Shown: positions 7,350 through 16,198, counted from the first letter of the stretch. The stretch: 64,000 bases of DNA from Eubacterium sp. (GCA_017433295.1 JAFRHL010000006.1:1-64000), one strand, 5' to 3'. The notes: generated by a model from the letters alone, not told the origin. Made by a program: numbers and translations.

Positions 7350-8801
7350 ATGACAGTTATTTTGTACAAAATTCTATTTGTGGCCCTTGGTGTCTTTGCG
7401 GGAATCTATGTAGGAGCGATACCGGGATTATCCGTAACCATGGCTGCCTCCCTGCTGATCTCCATGACCTACAGCTGGCAGGTGGACAATGCCCTGGCCC
7501 TGATGATGGGAGTCTGGGTAGGCGGAGTTTACGGCGGATCCCGCGCGGCGATCCTTCTTAATATTCCCGGGGCCCCGGCAGCGGTGGCTACCACCTTTGA
7601 CGGTTATCCCCTGGCACAGAAGGGTGAGGCAGGAAAGGCCATTGCGGTCAGCACCATCATGTCTGTTCTGGGCGGTATGTTTGGTCTTGTGATCATGCTG
7701 ATCGCCGCCCCCTATATTTCAAAAGTAGCAGTAAAGTTCAGCCCCAAGGATTATCTGCTCCTGCTCTTAATGGGCCTTATGCTGGTGGGCAGTCTTGGAG
7801 GCAAATCGGTCTGGAAGGGAATCCTCACTGCCCTCATCGGCCTTATGCTGGCCGTAGTGGGTACAGACCCCATTACCGGACTCAACCGTTTTACCTTCGG
7901 TATCTCTGATATGAGAACCGGTCTGAGCTATATCAGTGTTATGATCGGTATGTTCGGTATCGGTGAAGCCCTCTTCCAGCTTCTCCACAGAGACCGTCCC
8001 ATTGTTAAACAGGATGTCTTAAAGATCCGGCCACCTAAGGAAGTCCTGATCAGGATGCTTCCCTTAAGTCTTCGCAGTGGTCTGGTGGGAACCGTAGTAG
8101 GTGCCCTGCCGGGAGCCGGCGGCGACCTGGCAGCATTATTATCCTACGACTTTGCCAAGAGGACCGTGAAGAATCCGGAAGTGCCCTTTGGAGAAGGAGC
8201 CTATGAGGGAATCGTAGCTCCCGAATCAGCCAACAACGCGGCTGTCGGCGGCGCTTTGATCCCCATGCTGACCCTGGGTATTCCGGGAGACTCCGTCACA
8301 GCCATCATGATCGGAGCTTTGTCCATACATAATATCAAGGCCGGCCCCACACTGATGAGTACCATGCCCGAGATTTTCAGCAATCTGGCCTGGCTGCTTC
8401 TGGCAGCCAATATCTTCCTGCTGATCTTCGGCCTTACCGGCATCAGGATCTTCAGTAAGCTGGTGGAGCTGCCAAGAGAGATCCTCATGCCGCTGATCAT
8501 GGTCATATCAGTTATAGGAAGTTATTCCATCGGCGGCAATGTGATCGATATTGTGTGGACCGTGGTATTCGGTATCATCGGATATTTTATGAAGTGCTTT
8601 GACTATCCGGTGGGACCTCTGGTTCTGGGACTGATCCTGGGACCCAATCTGGAGCTTTATTTCCGCAGAGCCATCATGAGCGCGGGATCTGTGGGCGGAA
8701 TGTTTGTGGACATCTTCACAAGTCCCTTCTCCCTTGTCCTGGTGGTACTGCTTGCATTAATGATCGTTTCTCAGGTCAGAATGTCAAAACCGGAGAAATG
8801 A
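7350..8801 (+). CDS. tctA: TctA-type large permease subunit
   Basis: The 483-residue polytopic membrane protein has the two internal repeats of the TctA family: GAIPGLSVTMAASLLISMTY near residue 24 and GALPGAGGDLAALLSYDFAK near 253, each carrying the PG(L/A) motif. About 11-12 hydrophobic segments can be counted. Other family sequences are NIPGAPAAVATTFDGYPLA and LGIPGDSVTAIMIGAL. Normal length. It should carry the acid bound by TctC, driven by an ion gradient. An AAAGGAG site precedes ATG 7350. The 113-bp gap after it holds an AT-rich hairpin (ATGTAT/ATACAT, 8815-8830) that is too weak to call a terminator. Confidence 0.93.
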   Translation: MTVILYKILFVALGVFAGIYVGAIPGLSVTMAASLLISMTYSWQVDNALALMMGVWVGGVYGGSRAAILLNIPGAPAAVATTFDGYPLAQKGEAGKAIAVSTIMSVLGGMFGLVIMLIAAPYISKVAVKFSPKDYLLLLLMGLMLVGSLGGKSVWKGILTALIGLMLAVVGTDPITGLNRFTFGISDMRTGLSYISVMIGMFGIGEALFQLLHRDRPIVKQDVLKIRPPKEVLIRMLPLSLRSGLVGTVVGALPGAGGDLAALLSYDFAKRTVKNPEVPFGEGAYEGIVAPESANNAAVGGALIPMLTLGIPGDSVTAIMIGALSIHNIKAGPTLMSTMPEIFSNLAWLLLAANIFLLIFGLTGIRIFSKLVELPREILMPLIMVISVIGSYSIGGNVIDIVWTVVFGIIGYFMKCFDYPVGPLVLGLILGPNLELYFRRAIMSAGSVGGMFVDIFTSPFSLVLVVLLALMIVSQVRMSKPEK

Positions 8802-8914
8802 CAGAATGTATTTTTATACATTTATAATAAGAATAATTGTATATACGGGTGGAGATTACGGCGTCCGTTATATAATTATATAAAAAACATTTTTTTAAGA
8901 AAGGAAACAAATCA

Positions 8915-10240
8915 ATGAGAGCGAAAAAGTATTTCTTAACACTCGCTGTTGTATACCTTGCTTATTTTACACATGGTATGCAGGCTATTTTGCTTTCCCA
9001 GAATAACGTGCACTTTGCGGCCCAGTGGGGATTTAACATGTCTGATCCCGCATCTGAGGCTTATGCGGCAGGTATTGCTGCTGTTGCCAGTGTTATCGCT
9101 TATACTGGTTTAGCTAAGTTCCTCACAGTATGGATCTGTGGTGAGATTTCCGATAAGATCGGCCGTAAGATCATGGTTATGATCGGTGCCATCATGTATG
9201 TAGCTGCTTTCTTCGGATGTCTTTATACCCACAGTATCACCGTAGCGAAAGTTTGTGCATTCTTAATGGGTGCTGCCACATCCTTCTTTGATGGTTCTCT
9301 TTATGCAGCAGCTCAGGAATCCTGGATCAAAGCTCCGGGTGCAGCAACTATCCTCATCAAAGGATTTATCTCCATCTCCGGTATGGCATACCCGATCCTG
9401 GTTGCATCCCTCGGTGCTCAGGGCGGAGACGCATGGAAGATGGGTATCTTCTTCCCCGCAATCTGCGCAGTAGTTCTCTGTGTCATTGCCTTCATTGCTC
9501 CCTATTCCTACGACGAAGAGCTCAAGGAAAGGAAAGCTTCCGGTGTTGTTGAGAAGAAGGAGAAAGGTGCTCTCGATGCAGACGCTCAGTTAGCAGCAGA
9601 CCGTTTCAAGGTTCCTGCTCCCAAGTGGCTGGTAGTTCCGCTGGCTCTTATGGGATTTATCAACATGTCCACCATGTATTCTGCTCAGCAGTTCTTAAAG
9701 ACATACGGTATGGAGTACTGTGGTCTTACTGAGATGAAGGCAGCTTCCATGTCTTCCCTGTACACATTTGGTTCTCTTGCAGCCGTTATCATCTGGGCTA
9801 TCGCTCTTGCAGCCCTCCGCTGGAGAACTCTTAAAGTGCTGGTAATCGACCTTTGTGGTTCTATCTGCTGTTATGCACTTGCCGTACTTGCTACCAATAC
9901 AGCTCTGATCATGCTTGCCTGCGTAGGTATCGGTTTCTTCGCTGCCGGCGGTGCTCTTCAGTGTGGTGTTACTCTTATTCAGGAATTCCATCCCGGTCCT
10001 AAAGGCCGTAACCTTGGTATTTACTATACCTTCATGGGTCTTTCCGGATATGTAATGCCTTTGATCTCCGGAGCTCTTACTGCTTCTCACGGAGCCGGCC
10101 AGGGTGCCAGATTATCTCTTGGAATCAACCTGATCTTCGCAGCCGTAGGTCTTGCCTTCTGTCTGTATCTGGTTGCAAATTACAAGAAGTGGTTTGGTGT
10201 AACAGCCTTCTCCAAGAAGGGACCGGACGACATCTATTAA
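8915..10240 (+). CDS. MFS transporter of the YdiN/YdiM type
   Basis: A 441-residue, 12-segment major facilitator. From memory it matches E. coli YdiN at several blocks: YLAYFTHGMQAILLSQNN (N-terminus), EISDKIGRKIMVMIGAIMY (loop 2-3 signature) and GIGFFAAGGALQCGV near helix 10. A long charged loop (about 200-230, KERKASGVVEKKEKGALDAD) separates the two six-helix halves. YdiN/YdiM flank ydiB in E. coli, so this carrier likely moves a quinate/shikimate-like substrate or its end product; that is inference. Codon usage is CGT/GCT rich, suggesting high expression. A TATAAT-like box lies at 8871-8876 but no -35 is clear, so the promoter may need an activator. A terminator follows, closing the island. 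Confidence 0.88.
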   Translation: MRAKKYFLTLAVVYLAYFTHGMQAILLSQNNVHFAAQWGFNMSDPASEAYAAGIAAVASVIAYTGLAKFLTVWICGEISDKIGRKIMVMIGAIMYVAAFFGCLYTHSITVAKVCAFLMGAATSFFDGSLYAAAQESWIKAPGAATILIKGFISISGMAYPILVASLGAQGGDAWKMGIFFPAICAVVLCVIAFIAPYSYDEELKERKASGVVEKKEKGALDADAQLAADRFKVPAPKWLVVPLALMGFINMSTMYSAQQFLKTYGMEYCGLTEMKAASMSSLYTFGSLAAVIIWAIALAALRWRTLKVLVIDLCGSICCYALAVLATNTALIMLACVGIGFFAAGGALQCGVTLIQEFHPGPKGRNLGIYYTFMGLSGYVMPLISGALTASHGAGQGARLSLGINLIFAAVGLAFCLYLVANYKKWFGVTAFSKKGPDDIY

Positions 10241-10312
10241 TCTTTAAAAAGTAATCTTTAAAAGCATAAAAGAACCATGCTTTTGAAAAGATGACATAAT
10301 ACTCCTTTTTAA

Positions 10313-10366
10313 TCCCTCCGGGCAGTTCCTGTTTCAGTACAGGGGCAGTCGGGAGGGGTTTTTTAT
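10313..10366 (+). terminator. Rho-independent terminator after the MFS gene
   Basis: CCCTCC (10314-10319) pairs with GGGAGG near 10351, with an inner CCTGT/ACAGG stem, followed by GGGGTTTTTTATTT. It closes the acyl-CoA/transport island. Confidence 0.85.
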
Positions 10367-10427
10367 TTATAAGTCCAGTCGCAATACAGGGACATCGGAC
10401 CGCTTACGTACTTTGTTTATTAACCTG

Positions 10428-10456
10428 TTGATTTGAAATATGAAAAGTAGTAAAAT
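10428..10456 (+). promoter_or_regulatory. Promoter of the cupin gene
   Basis: TTGATT at 10428-10433, 17-bp spacer, TAAAAT at 10451-10456; the start would be near 10463, about 35 nt before the cupin ATG. Confidence 0.55.
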
Positions 10457-10497
10457 AAGGAGAAAACCATTAAAGAAAGAATTGAGGAGGTATTCAT

Positions 10498-10842
10498 ATG
10501 GTAAGAAAACCGATTCTTGAGATCAGAGAAGGTATAGGAAACGGAAAGGGTCCTGCCCGGCTGTATCATATTGTTCCTAAGGAAGATCTGTATGGGCATG
10601 GACGGATGTATGCCAAGGTTGAACTGCCAGCTGGGTCCAATATAGGCTGGCATCAGCATGTGGGGGAGACAGAGCCTTACTTTATTCTGGAGGGTGAGGG
10701 AATCTTTACTGATAATGACGGAACTAAGACCCATGTATTCCCCGGGGATGTATGCACTATCCTTCCGGGTCATTATCATTCCCTGGATAATGCGTCAGAG
10801 ACAGAGCCCCTTGTATTAATGGCTTTGATTTATAATGACTAA
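10498..10842 (+). CDS. Small single-domain cupin protein
   Basis: A 114-residue cupin barrel. The first cupin motif reads GWHQHVGETEPYFILEGEG (His pair plus Glu metal ligands) and the second PGDVCTILPGHYHSLDN (His). Such proteins bind a divalent metal and a small ligand; members include isomerases, dioxygenases and sensors, so no reaction can be assigned. GAGGAGGT precedes ATG 10498. It has its own promoter and lies outside the preceding operon, though a sugar- or acid-related role near the ydi-like island is possible. Confidence 0.85.
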   Translation: MVRKPILEIREGIGNGKGPARLYHIVPKEDLYGHGRMYAKVELPAGSNIGWHQHVGETEPYFILEGEGIFTDNDGTKTHVFPGDVCTILPGHYHSLDNASETEPLVLMALIYND

Positions 10843-10900
10843 GGAGATTCCGGTTGAATAACCTGAAGAACCCGATTGAGAAAAAAGCAGGAGAAAAGCT

Positions 10901-12346
10901 TTGCAGAAAAAGAAAAAAACAAAAATAAACAGGGGAGCAGGAGGAAAAAAGACCTTAAGCCTTTCTGACAAAAGCCTGAGATATATATGCCTTGCCTTTC
11001 TTCTGCTCCTGTTGTTTTTCTATATAAGAGGCTTTCTGTATTATAGAAATCACTTTCACAGAAATACTTATATCAACGGCGTGTCCATGAAGGGAAAGAC
11101 TGTGGAGGAGGCAGAGAGGTATTTTAATGAGGATTTTGCTTCCCATGATATAAAGCTTGTGGAAAAGGAGAGGACAGAAACCATCAGGGCCAGGGAGGTT
11201 GTGGAGGAGATATCCACCAATGGGCAGGTTCAGAAGATTTTTAACAGACTTCATGCCTGGAACTGGTTTACAGATCTTTTTGGCAAAGAAAAGTATACGG
11301 TGACCCTTGAGGCAGATTATGATGAAGCCAGACTTCGAACCATCGTTAACGGTCTTGACTGTTTCAAACCGTCAAATGTCACTGAACCCCGGGATGCTCA
11401 TATTGTGCCGGGGAAAAAAGCCTATAAGATCGTTCCGGAGGTAATCGGCAATCAGGTGGACAAGGAGGGACTTTTAAAGAGTCTTGAGACTGCCATCAGC
11501 CAGAATATCACAAAGATCGATCTTGAGAAAGAAGATCTTTATGTGCTGCCCCGGGTCTATGCAAAGGATAAGGCTATCAAGAAAGCTCTTAAAGAGGCGA
11601 ATAAGTATGCTCTCTCGCAGGTCATCTATGATTTCAACAGAAAAACAGAGACCGTAGATTACGCCCTTTTTAAAGACTGGATCGTCTTTTCAGAGGACCT
11701 TAAAGTATCTGTGGATGAGGATAAGATATCAGAGTACATTCTCGGCCTTGCCGCAAAGTACAACACCATGGGAAGGGCACATCATTTCAAGACCTCATCA
11801 GGAAAGATCATCCGGATCGATGATGGGGATTACGGGTGGAAGGTCGATACGAAAAAGGAGAAGAAACAACTGGCTTCGGATATACAATCCGGAAAAAAGA
11901 TAAGCCGGAAACCTTTTTATTCCTATGAAGCCATGGGTTATTATTCCAAAGTCGATGATATAGGGAATTCCTATGTGGAGGTTGACATCCGCAGCCAGAA
12001 GCTCTGGCTCTATATCAATGGCAGATGCAAGATGAGGTCGGCGGTAGTTACCGGAGATGTGAAGAGACATTATGACACGGAGAAGGGGGTTTACAGTATA
12101 ACCTATAAAGAGTCCCCGTCGACACTTACCGGTGTCAATTCCAACGGAAGCGCCTATTCCTCGGATGTGAAATACTGGATGCCCTTTAACGGCAACCAGG
12201 GACTGCATGATGCTCCCTGGCGCATGACCTTTGGCGGCTCTGAATACGAAGGGAACGGTTCCCACGGCTGTGTAAACTGTCCTGTAAAGACCGCGAAGGT
12301 TCTTTATGATAATGTAAAGGCAGGTTTTCCGGTGGTGATTTACTGA
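10901..12346 (+). CDS. Membrane-anchored L,D-transpeptidase (YkuD domain)
   Basis: Cross-links or modifies peptidoglycan by a cysteine transpeptidase mechanism outside the cell. The 481-residue protein has a basic cytosolic tail, one transmembrane helix at about 30-46, a long extracellular region with two putative peptidoglycan-binding repeats (about 55-340), and a C-terminal YkuD domain. The catalytic motif is SHGCVNC with Cys457; the upstream histidine is in GLHDAPW. It starts at TTG 10901 with AGGAG 7 bp upstream. The layout matches the ErfK/YbiS/YcfS/YnhG group with a PG-binding-4 domain found in many Clostridia. It follows the cupin by 58 bp and may share its transcript. Confidence 0.9.
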   Translation: MQKKKKTKINRGAGGKKTLSLSDKSLRYICLAFLLLLLFFYIRGFLYYRNHFHRNTYINGVSMKGKTVEEAERYFNEDFASHDIKLVEKERTETIRAREVVEEISTNGQVQKIFNRLHAWNWFTDLFGKEKYTVTLEADYDEARLRTIVNGLDCFKPSNVTEPRDAHIVPGKKAYKIVPEVIGNQVDKEGLLKSLETAISQNITKIDLEKEDLYVLPRVYAKDKAIKKALKEANKYALSQVIYDFNRKTETVDYALFKDWIVFSEDLKVSVDEDKISEYILGLAAKYNTMGRAHHFKTSSGKIIRIDDGDYGWKVDTKKEKKQLASDIQSGKKISRKPFYSYEAMGYYSKVDDIGNSYVEVDIRSQKLWLYINGRCKMRSAVVTGDVKRHYDTEKGVYSITYKESPSTLTGVNSNGSAYSSDVKYWMPFNGNQGLHDAPWRMTFGGSEYEGNGSHGCVNCPVKTAKVLYDNVKAGFPVVIY

Positions 12347-12377
12347 TAAAAGATCGTCTGAGTGAGGTTATTTGAGG

Positions 12378-12947
12378 ATGAGTACAGATCATATGTCAGA
12401 AGAGCTGAAGCGCAGCCCGAGCGAAATCGCTGAAGCGGTTTCGATTGATAAGAAGGGAGGCAGGAGGCGTCCTATTCGCTCCAGGGTAAACAAGCTGGGG
12501 TCGGACGTCATTTCAACGCCTGAGTTTCGGGAAACCTATAACCGGAGACATCATTTAACTACCAGCGTGGCCAGACACAGCATCCGGGTAGCCGGAGTCT
12601 GTGTGGTTTTGTCTGCCGGTGCCGACGTTCTTGGAATCAAGGTGGACAGAAAACTGCTGATCGTTGCTGCCCTGTGCCATGATCTGGGTATGCTGAACAG
12701 GGATACTTACCGCACAGCCAGGGAGACATACCGTCAGCATCCGGTGGATGCGGTACCCATCATAGAAGAAAGTCTGGGTATCCATGATGAGAAGCTGAAT
12801 AATGCAGTGGAAGCTCATATGTATCCATTAAATGGTACCAGACCCAGGAGTAAAGAAGCGGTGATGCTTATCATTGCGGATAAAATAGGAAGCGTGATGG
12901 ACCTGTTTGCATTTGATCATATCCGGTCATCGGGGAAAGGATCATAA
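12378..12947 (+). CDS. HD-domain phosphohydrolase-like protein
   Basis: The 189-residue cytosolic protein carries an HD domain: His in SVARHSIRVAG, the HD doublet in ALCHDLGMLNRD, a later His in VEAHMYPLNG and Asp in IIADKIGSV. These are the metal ligands of nucleotide or phosphate-ester hydrolases; the substrate is unknown. ATG 12378 is preferred over TTG 12372 because GTGAGG lies 10 bp upstream. The N-terminal 30 residues are basic and disordered-looking and contain one copy of a dispersed DNA repeat (12421-12449), so the true start could be downstream, but no better start codon is visible. Confidence 0.75.
   Translation: MSTDHMSEELKRSPSEIAEAVSIDKKGGRRRPIRSRVNKLGSDVISTPEFRETYNRRHHLTTSVARHSIRVAGVCVVLSAGADVLGIKVDRKLLIVAALCHDLGMLNRDTYRTARETYRQHPVDAVPIIEESLGIHDEKLNNAVEAHMYPLNGTRPRSKEAVMLIIADKIGSVMDLFAFDHIRSSGKGS
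12421..12449. repeat. Dispersed repeat copy A (GCGAAATCGC / TTTCGATTGAT)
   Basis: GCGAAATCGC at 12421-12430 is followed by GCGGTTTCGATTGAT (12435-12449), forming an inverted repeat. The same TTTCGATTGAT core occurs at 35796, 46706 and, inverted, 60888; a related palindrome is at 17800. Confidence 0.5.
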
Positions 12948-12999
12948 CTAGATTATATTGGAATCATTTGATGGTAATAACATTTATAAGGAGAATATC

Positions 13000-15066
13000 A
13001 TGGCAAAAGCGATAATGGTACAGGGAACCATGTCCAATTCCGGAAAATCCTTTGTGACAGCCGGCTTATGCCGGGTATTTAAGCAGGATGGCTATAAGGT
13101 AGCCCCTTTTAAATCCCAGAATATGGCATTGAATTCTTATATTACGACAGAAGGGCTGGAGATCGGCCGGGCCCAGGCAATGCAGGCAGAAGCCGCTATG
13201 GTGGAACCTACCCACTGGATGAATCCCATCCTTTTAAAGCCCACAAGCAATATGGGCTCCCAGGTCATTGTAAATGGGGAAGTCTATGATAATTTAAGTG
13301 CTCAGGCTTACTATAAGATGAAGGACAGTCTGGCTCCGGAGGTAAAGAGGGCTTTTGATCATCTTGCTGCGGAGAACGATATTATTGTGATAGAGGGTGC
13401 CGGCTCACCGGCGGAGATCAATCTGGCTGAAAATGATATCGTCAATATGGGCATGGCAAAGATGGCGGATGCCCCGGTCATCCTGGTGGCAGACATTGAC
13501 CGGGGAGGTGTCTTTGCCTCGGCCTACGGTACCATCAAGCTGCTTCCCCCGGAGGAGCAGGACCGCTTCTGCGGTATTGTCATAAATAAATTCCGGGGAG
13601 ATGTGGAGATCTTGAAGCCCGGCCTGAAAATGCTTGAAGACCTTACGGGAAAGCCGGTGCTGGGCGTTCTTCCCATGGAAAAGATCGATATTGATGATGA
13701 GGACAGCCTGTCAGACCGGCTGAACCAGAAGACCATCACTGAGGGAATCGATGTGGCGGTGATACGTCTCCCCCATATTTCCAATTTCACGGATTTCAGT
13801 GTATTTGAACTGATCGATGGGGTATCCCTGCGATATGTGACTGACAAAAGAGAACTGGGTAATCCGGATCTGATTTTACTGCCCGGCACAAAGAATACCA
13901 TGTCTGATATGGAATGGTTAATTGAAAGCGGGCTGGAGGGGGCCATTATCCGGGCTGCCGGGACCACCAGGGTGATCGGTATCTGCGGAGGCTTCCAGCT
14001 TCTGGGAAAGGAGCTGCATGATCCTGACGGGGTAGAACACGGGGGTGATATGAGGGGACTTGGCCTTCTTGATATTTCCACCGTTTTTCAGGGTGATAAA
14101 ACCCGGACCCGGATTCACGGCAGTATGAAGGCAGAGCATAACCTTTATAATCTTAACGATCGTGACCTGACGGGTTACGAGATCCACATGGGCACCACCA
14201 CCAATCTGGGAGATGCGGTGGCCCTGATCGATCTGGAAGATGGCAGAACAGATGCCTATATGACAAAGGACGGACGAATCTGGGGCAGCTATCTGCACGG
14301 TATCTTTGACAATGAGGAGCTGGTTTTTGCCCTGGTAAATGATATAATGAGAGAGAAGGGTATCGACCCCTCGGATAATCGTTTAAGCATCGCAGAATAT
14401 AAAGAAGTCCAGTATAATAAGCTGGCGGATATGATCCGGAATAACCTGGATATGGAGAAGATCTACCGGATCCTGTTCGGTCAGGAGAAGGCGGACGAGC
14501 CGGGGGAAATGGAGCTGCGATGCGGCGGCAGGCCGGACGATACATCGGGCCGGGGCTGTGTCCACATTTACTGTGGAGACGGCAAAGGAAAGACCACCTG
14601 TATTATGGGGCTTACTGTCAGGGCAGCGGGCAGCGGGAAAAAGATCCTGCTCCACCAGTTCTTAAAGGATGACAGCTCCAGTGAGCGCCGCATAGTGGAT
14701 GAACTGCCGGAGGTCACCGTGATCCCCGGAGGGAAGATGGACAAATTCACCTTCCAGATGAATGAGCAGGAGCTGTTTGAACTCCACGCGGCCAACGATG
14801 ATATGCTGGACCAGATCACAGAGCTGGCGGGTGACTTTGATATGGTGGTACTGGATGAAAGTATTTATGCCATTGATAAAGGACTGCTGACGGAAGAAAA
14901 GCTTCTGGAATTTCTGAAAAACAGGCCCCCGCACCTGGAAGTGGTGCTTTCAGGGAGAAATCCTTCGAAGGCCCTCATGGACCGGGCAGACTATGTCTCG
15001 GAAATCCGAAAGATTAAACATCCCTTCGACCGGGGATTAAGTTCCAGAGTGGGAATTGAGCTGTAG
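13000..15066 (+). CDS. cobQ: Fused cobyric acid synthase and corrinoid adenosyltransferase
   Basis: Two enzymes of late cobalamin synthesis in one 688-residue chain. Residues 1 to about 500 are CobQ/CbiP: the ATP-binding MVQGTMSNSGKSF at the N-terminus, VIEGAGSPAEINL, and the class I glutamine amidotransferase Cys in VIGICGGFQLLG with His in YLHGIF. After a short hydrophilic linker (EKADEPGEMELRCGG) residues about 520-688 form a CobA/BtuR-type ATP:corrinoid adenosyltransferase with Walker A CGDGKGKTT and MVVLDES. ATG 13000 has AAGGAG 6 bp upstream. Normally these are separate proteins. The next genes are a precorrin-2 dehydrogenase and hemB, so the context is tetrapyrrole synthesis. No cobalamin riboswitch was seen upstream. 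Confidence 0.92.
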   Translation: MAKAIMVQGTMSNSGKSFVTAGLCRVFKQDGYKVAPFKSQNMALNSYITTEGLEIGRAQAMQAEAAMVEPTHWMNPILLKPTSNMGSQVIVNGEVYDNLSAQAYYKMKDSLAPEVKRAFDHLAAENDIIVIEGAGSPAEINLAENDIVNMGMAKMADAPVILVADIDRGGVFASAYGTIKLLPPEEQDRFCGIVINKFRGDVEILKPGLKMLEDLTGKPVLGVLPMEKIDIDDEDSLSDRLNQKTITEGIDVAVIRLPHISNFTDFSVFELIDGVSLRYVTDKRELGNPDLILLPGTKNTMSDMEWLIESGLEGAIIRAAGTTRVIGICGGFQLLGKELHDPDGVEHGGDMRGLGLLDISTVFQGDKTRTRIHGSMKAEHNLYNLNDRDLTGYEIHMGTTTNLGDAVALIDLEDGRTDAYMTKDGRIWGSYLHGIFDNEELVFALVNDIMREKGIDPSDNRLSIAEYKEVQYNKLADMIRNNLDMEKIYRILFGQEKADEPGEMELRCGGRPDDTSGRGCVHIYCGDGKGKTTCIMGLTVRAAGSGKKILLHQFLKDDSSSERRIVDELPEVTVIPGGKMDKFTFQMNEQELFELHAANDDMLDQITELAGDFDMVVLDESIYAIDKGLLTEEKLLEFLKNRPPHLEVVLSGRNPSKALMDRADYVSEIRKIKHPFDRGLSSRVGIEL

Positions 15067-15068
15067 CT

Positions 15069-15722
15069 ATGGCGTATTTTCCATTGTTTATAGATATAAA
15101 AGAGAAGAAATGTCTTGTAATCGGCGGAGGGAAGGTGGCTAAGAGAAAGGTGGATACCCTTCTCATGTATGATGCCCATGTGCATGTAGTCAGTCCGGAG
15201 ATCTGCCGGGAGATTCGGGAGGCGCTTGGCGGGGAGGTGCATGAAGGCTGTATCTGCCGGGAGGCGGTCCTGTCCCCCCCGGAGATGGAAGAGGAGATCC
15301 GGGAGTCGGTGCTGGTTGTCGCAGCAACGGGAAGCCGGGAAACCAATCACCAGGTCTCCGGGATCTGCCACAGGCTGGGGATACCGGTAAATGTAGTGGA
15401 TGCTCCCTTGGAATGCACCTTTCTTTTTCCGGCAGTGGTCAAAAAGGGAGAGATCAGTATCGGGATCAATACCGGAGGCTCCAGTCCTATTGTATCATCG
15501 GTTATCCGCCGGGAGACGGAAGAAAATGTTCCGGATTATTACGCGGATATCGCACTGCAGCTGGGAGAACTGAAAAGCAGACTTAAAAAGACTGTCCCGG
15601 AGGTTGCTCTGCGGCGGCATTATCTGAAAAAAGCAGCAGCCATGGCATTTATTGAGAGGAGAACACTGTATAAGGAAGAACTCCAGGAGATTTTGAAAGA
15701 AGAGACAGGAAATAAAACATGA
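15069..15722 (+). CDS. Precorrin-2 dehydrogenase/sirohydrochlorin ferrochelatase (Met8/CysG N-domain type)
   Basis: NAD-dependent oxidation of precorrin-2 to sirohydrochlorin, with possible metal chelation. The 217-residue protein opens with YFPLFIDIKEKKCLVIGGGK, a Rossmann GGGKVA motif, and continues with VVAATG, VNVVDAPLECTFLFPAV and GISTGGSSP-like sequence (GINTGGSSPIVSSVIR), all diagnostic. No SAM methyltransferase domain is attached. It starts 2 bp after cobQ and overlaps the GNAT gene by 4 bp, so translation is coupled. It supplies the siroheme/cobalamin branch. Confidence 0.93.
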   Translation: MAYFPLFIDIKEKKCLVIGGGKVAKRKVDTLLMYDAHVHVVSPEICREIREALGGEVHEGCICREAVLSPPEMEEEIRESVLVVAATGSRETNHQVSGICHRLGIPVNVVDAPLECTFLFPAVVKKGEISIGINTGGSSPIVSSVIRRETEENVPDYYADIALQLGELKSRLKKTVPEVALRRHYLKKAAAMAFIERRTLYKEELQEILKEETGNKT

Positions 15723-16138
15723 TTGAACTGGTTGAGGATAAGCTTGATATCGACACTTATCTCAGACTGAGGCATGCCGTAAACTTTCATCCCCTTACAA
15801 GGGACCAGGCAAGACGGGCTCTTGATAACAGTCTTTATACCCTGGTGGCTTTCAGGGACGGAAAGGCGGTGGGCATGGGCCGGATCGTGGGAGACGGAGC
15901 GGTGATCTGCTATGTGCAGGATCTGATCATTCTCCCGGAGGTCCAGGGACAGGGCATCGGCAGTCTGATACTTGAGACCTTAAAAAGCTTTGTAATGAAT
16001 ATCGGTTTTCCCGGCACCATGATGATGTTTGATCTGATGTGTGCCAGGGGCCGGGAAGAATTTTACCGGAAGCATGGATTTATTTCCCGCCCCACAGATA
16101 CCCTGGGACCGGGAATGATCCAGTATCTGGAATTATAG
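15719..16138 (+). CDS. GNAT family N-acetyltransferase
   Basis: A 139-residue acetyltransferase with the acetyl-CoA binding motif VQGQGIGSLIL near residue 80 and a C-terminal FYRKHGFISRP. Substrate unknown; the sequence style is that of small YitI/ElaA-like amine acetyltransferases. It overlaps the preceding gene by 4 bp (ATGA), so it is in the tetrapyrrole operon, but no functional link to that pathway is evident. Confidence 0.88.
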   Translation: MIELVEDKLDIDTYLRLRHAVNFHPLTRDQARRALDNSLYTLVAFRDGKAVGMGRIVGDGAVICYVQDLIILPEVQGQGIGSLILETLKSFVMNIGFPGTMMMFDLMCARGREEFYRKHGFISRPTDTLGPGMIQYLEL

Positions 16139-16198
16139 TCAGTATGCTGCTTTCGGGCGGTATTACATAAAGCACATTACTGTGAGGAGGTATTTATC

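Noticed and set aside
12700-13000. Cobalamin riboswitch upstream of the CobQ fusion
   Set aside because: The gap is only 52 bp and filled by the HD gene's end; no B12-box was found.
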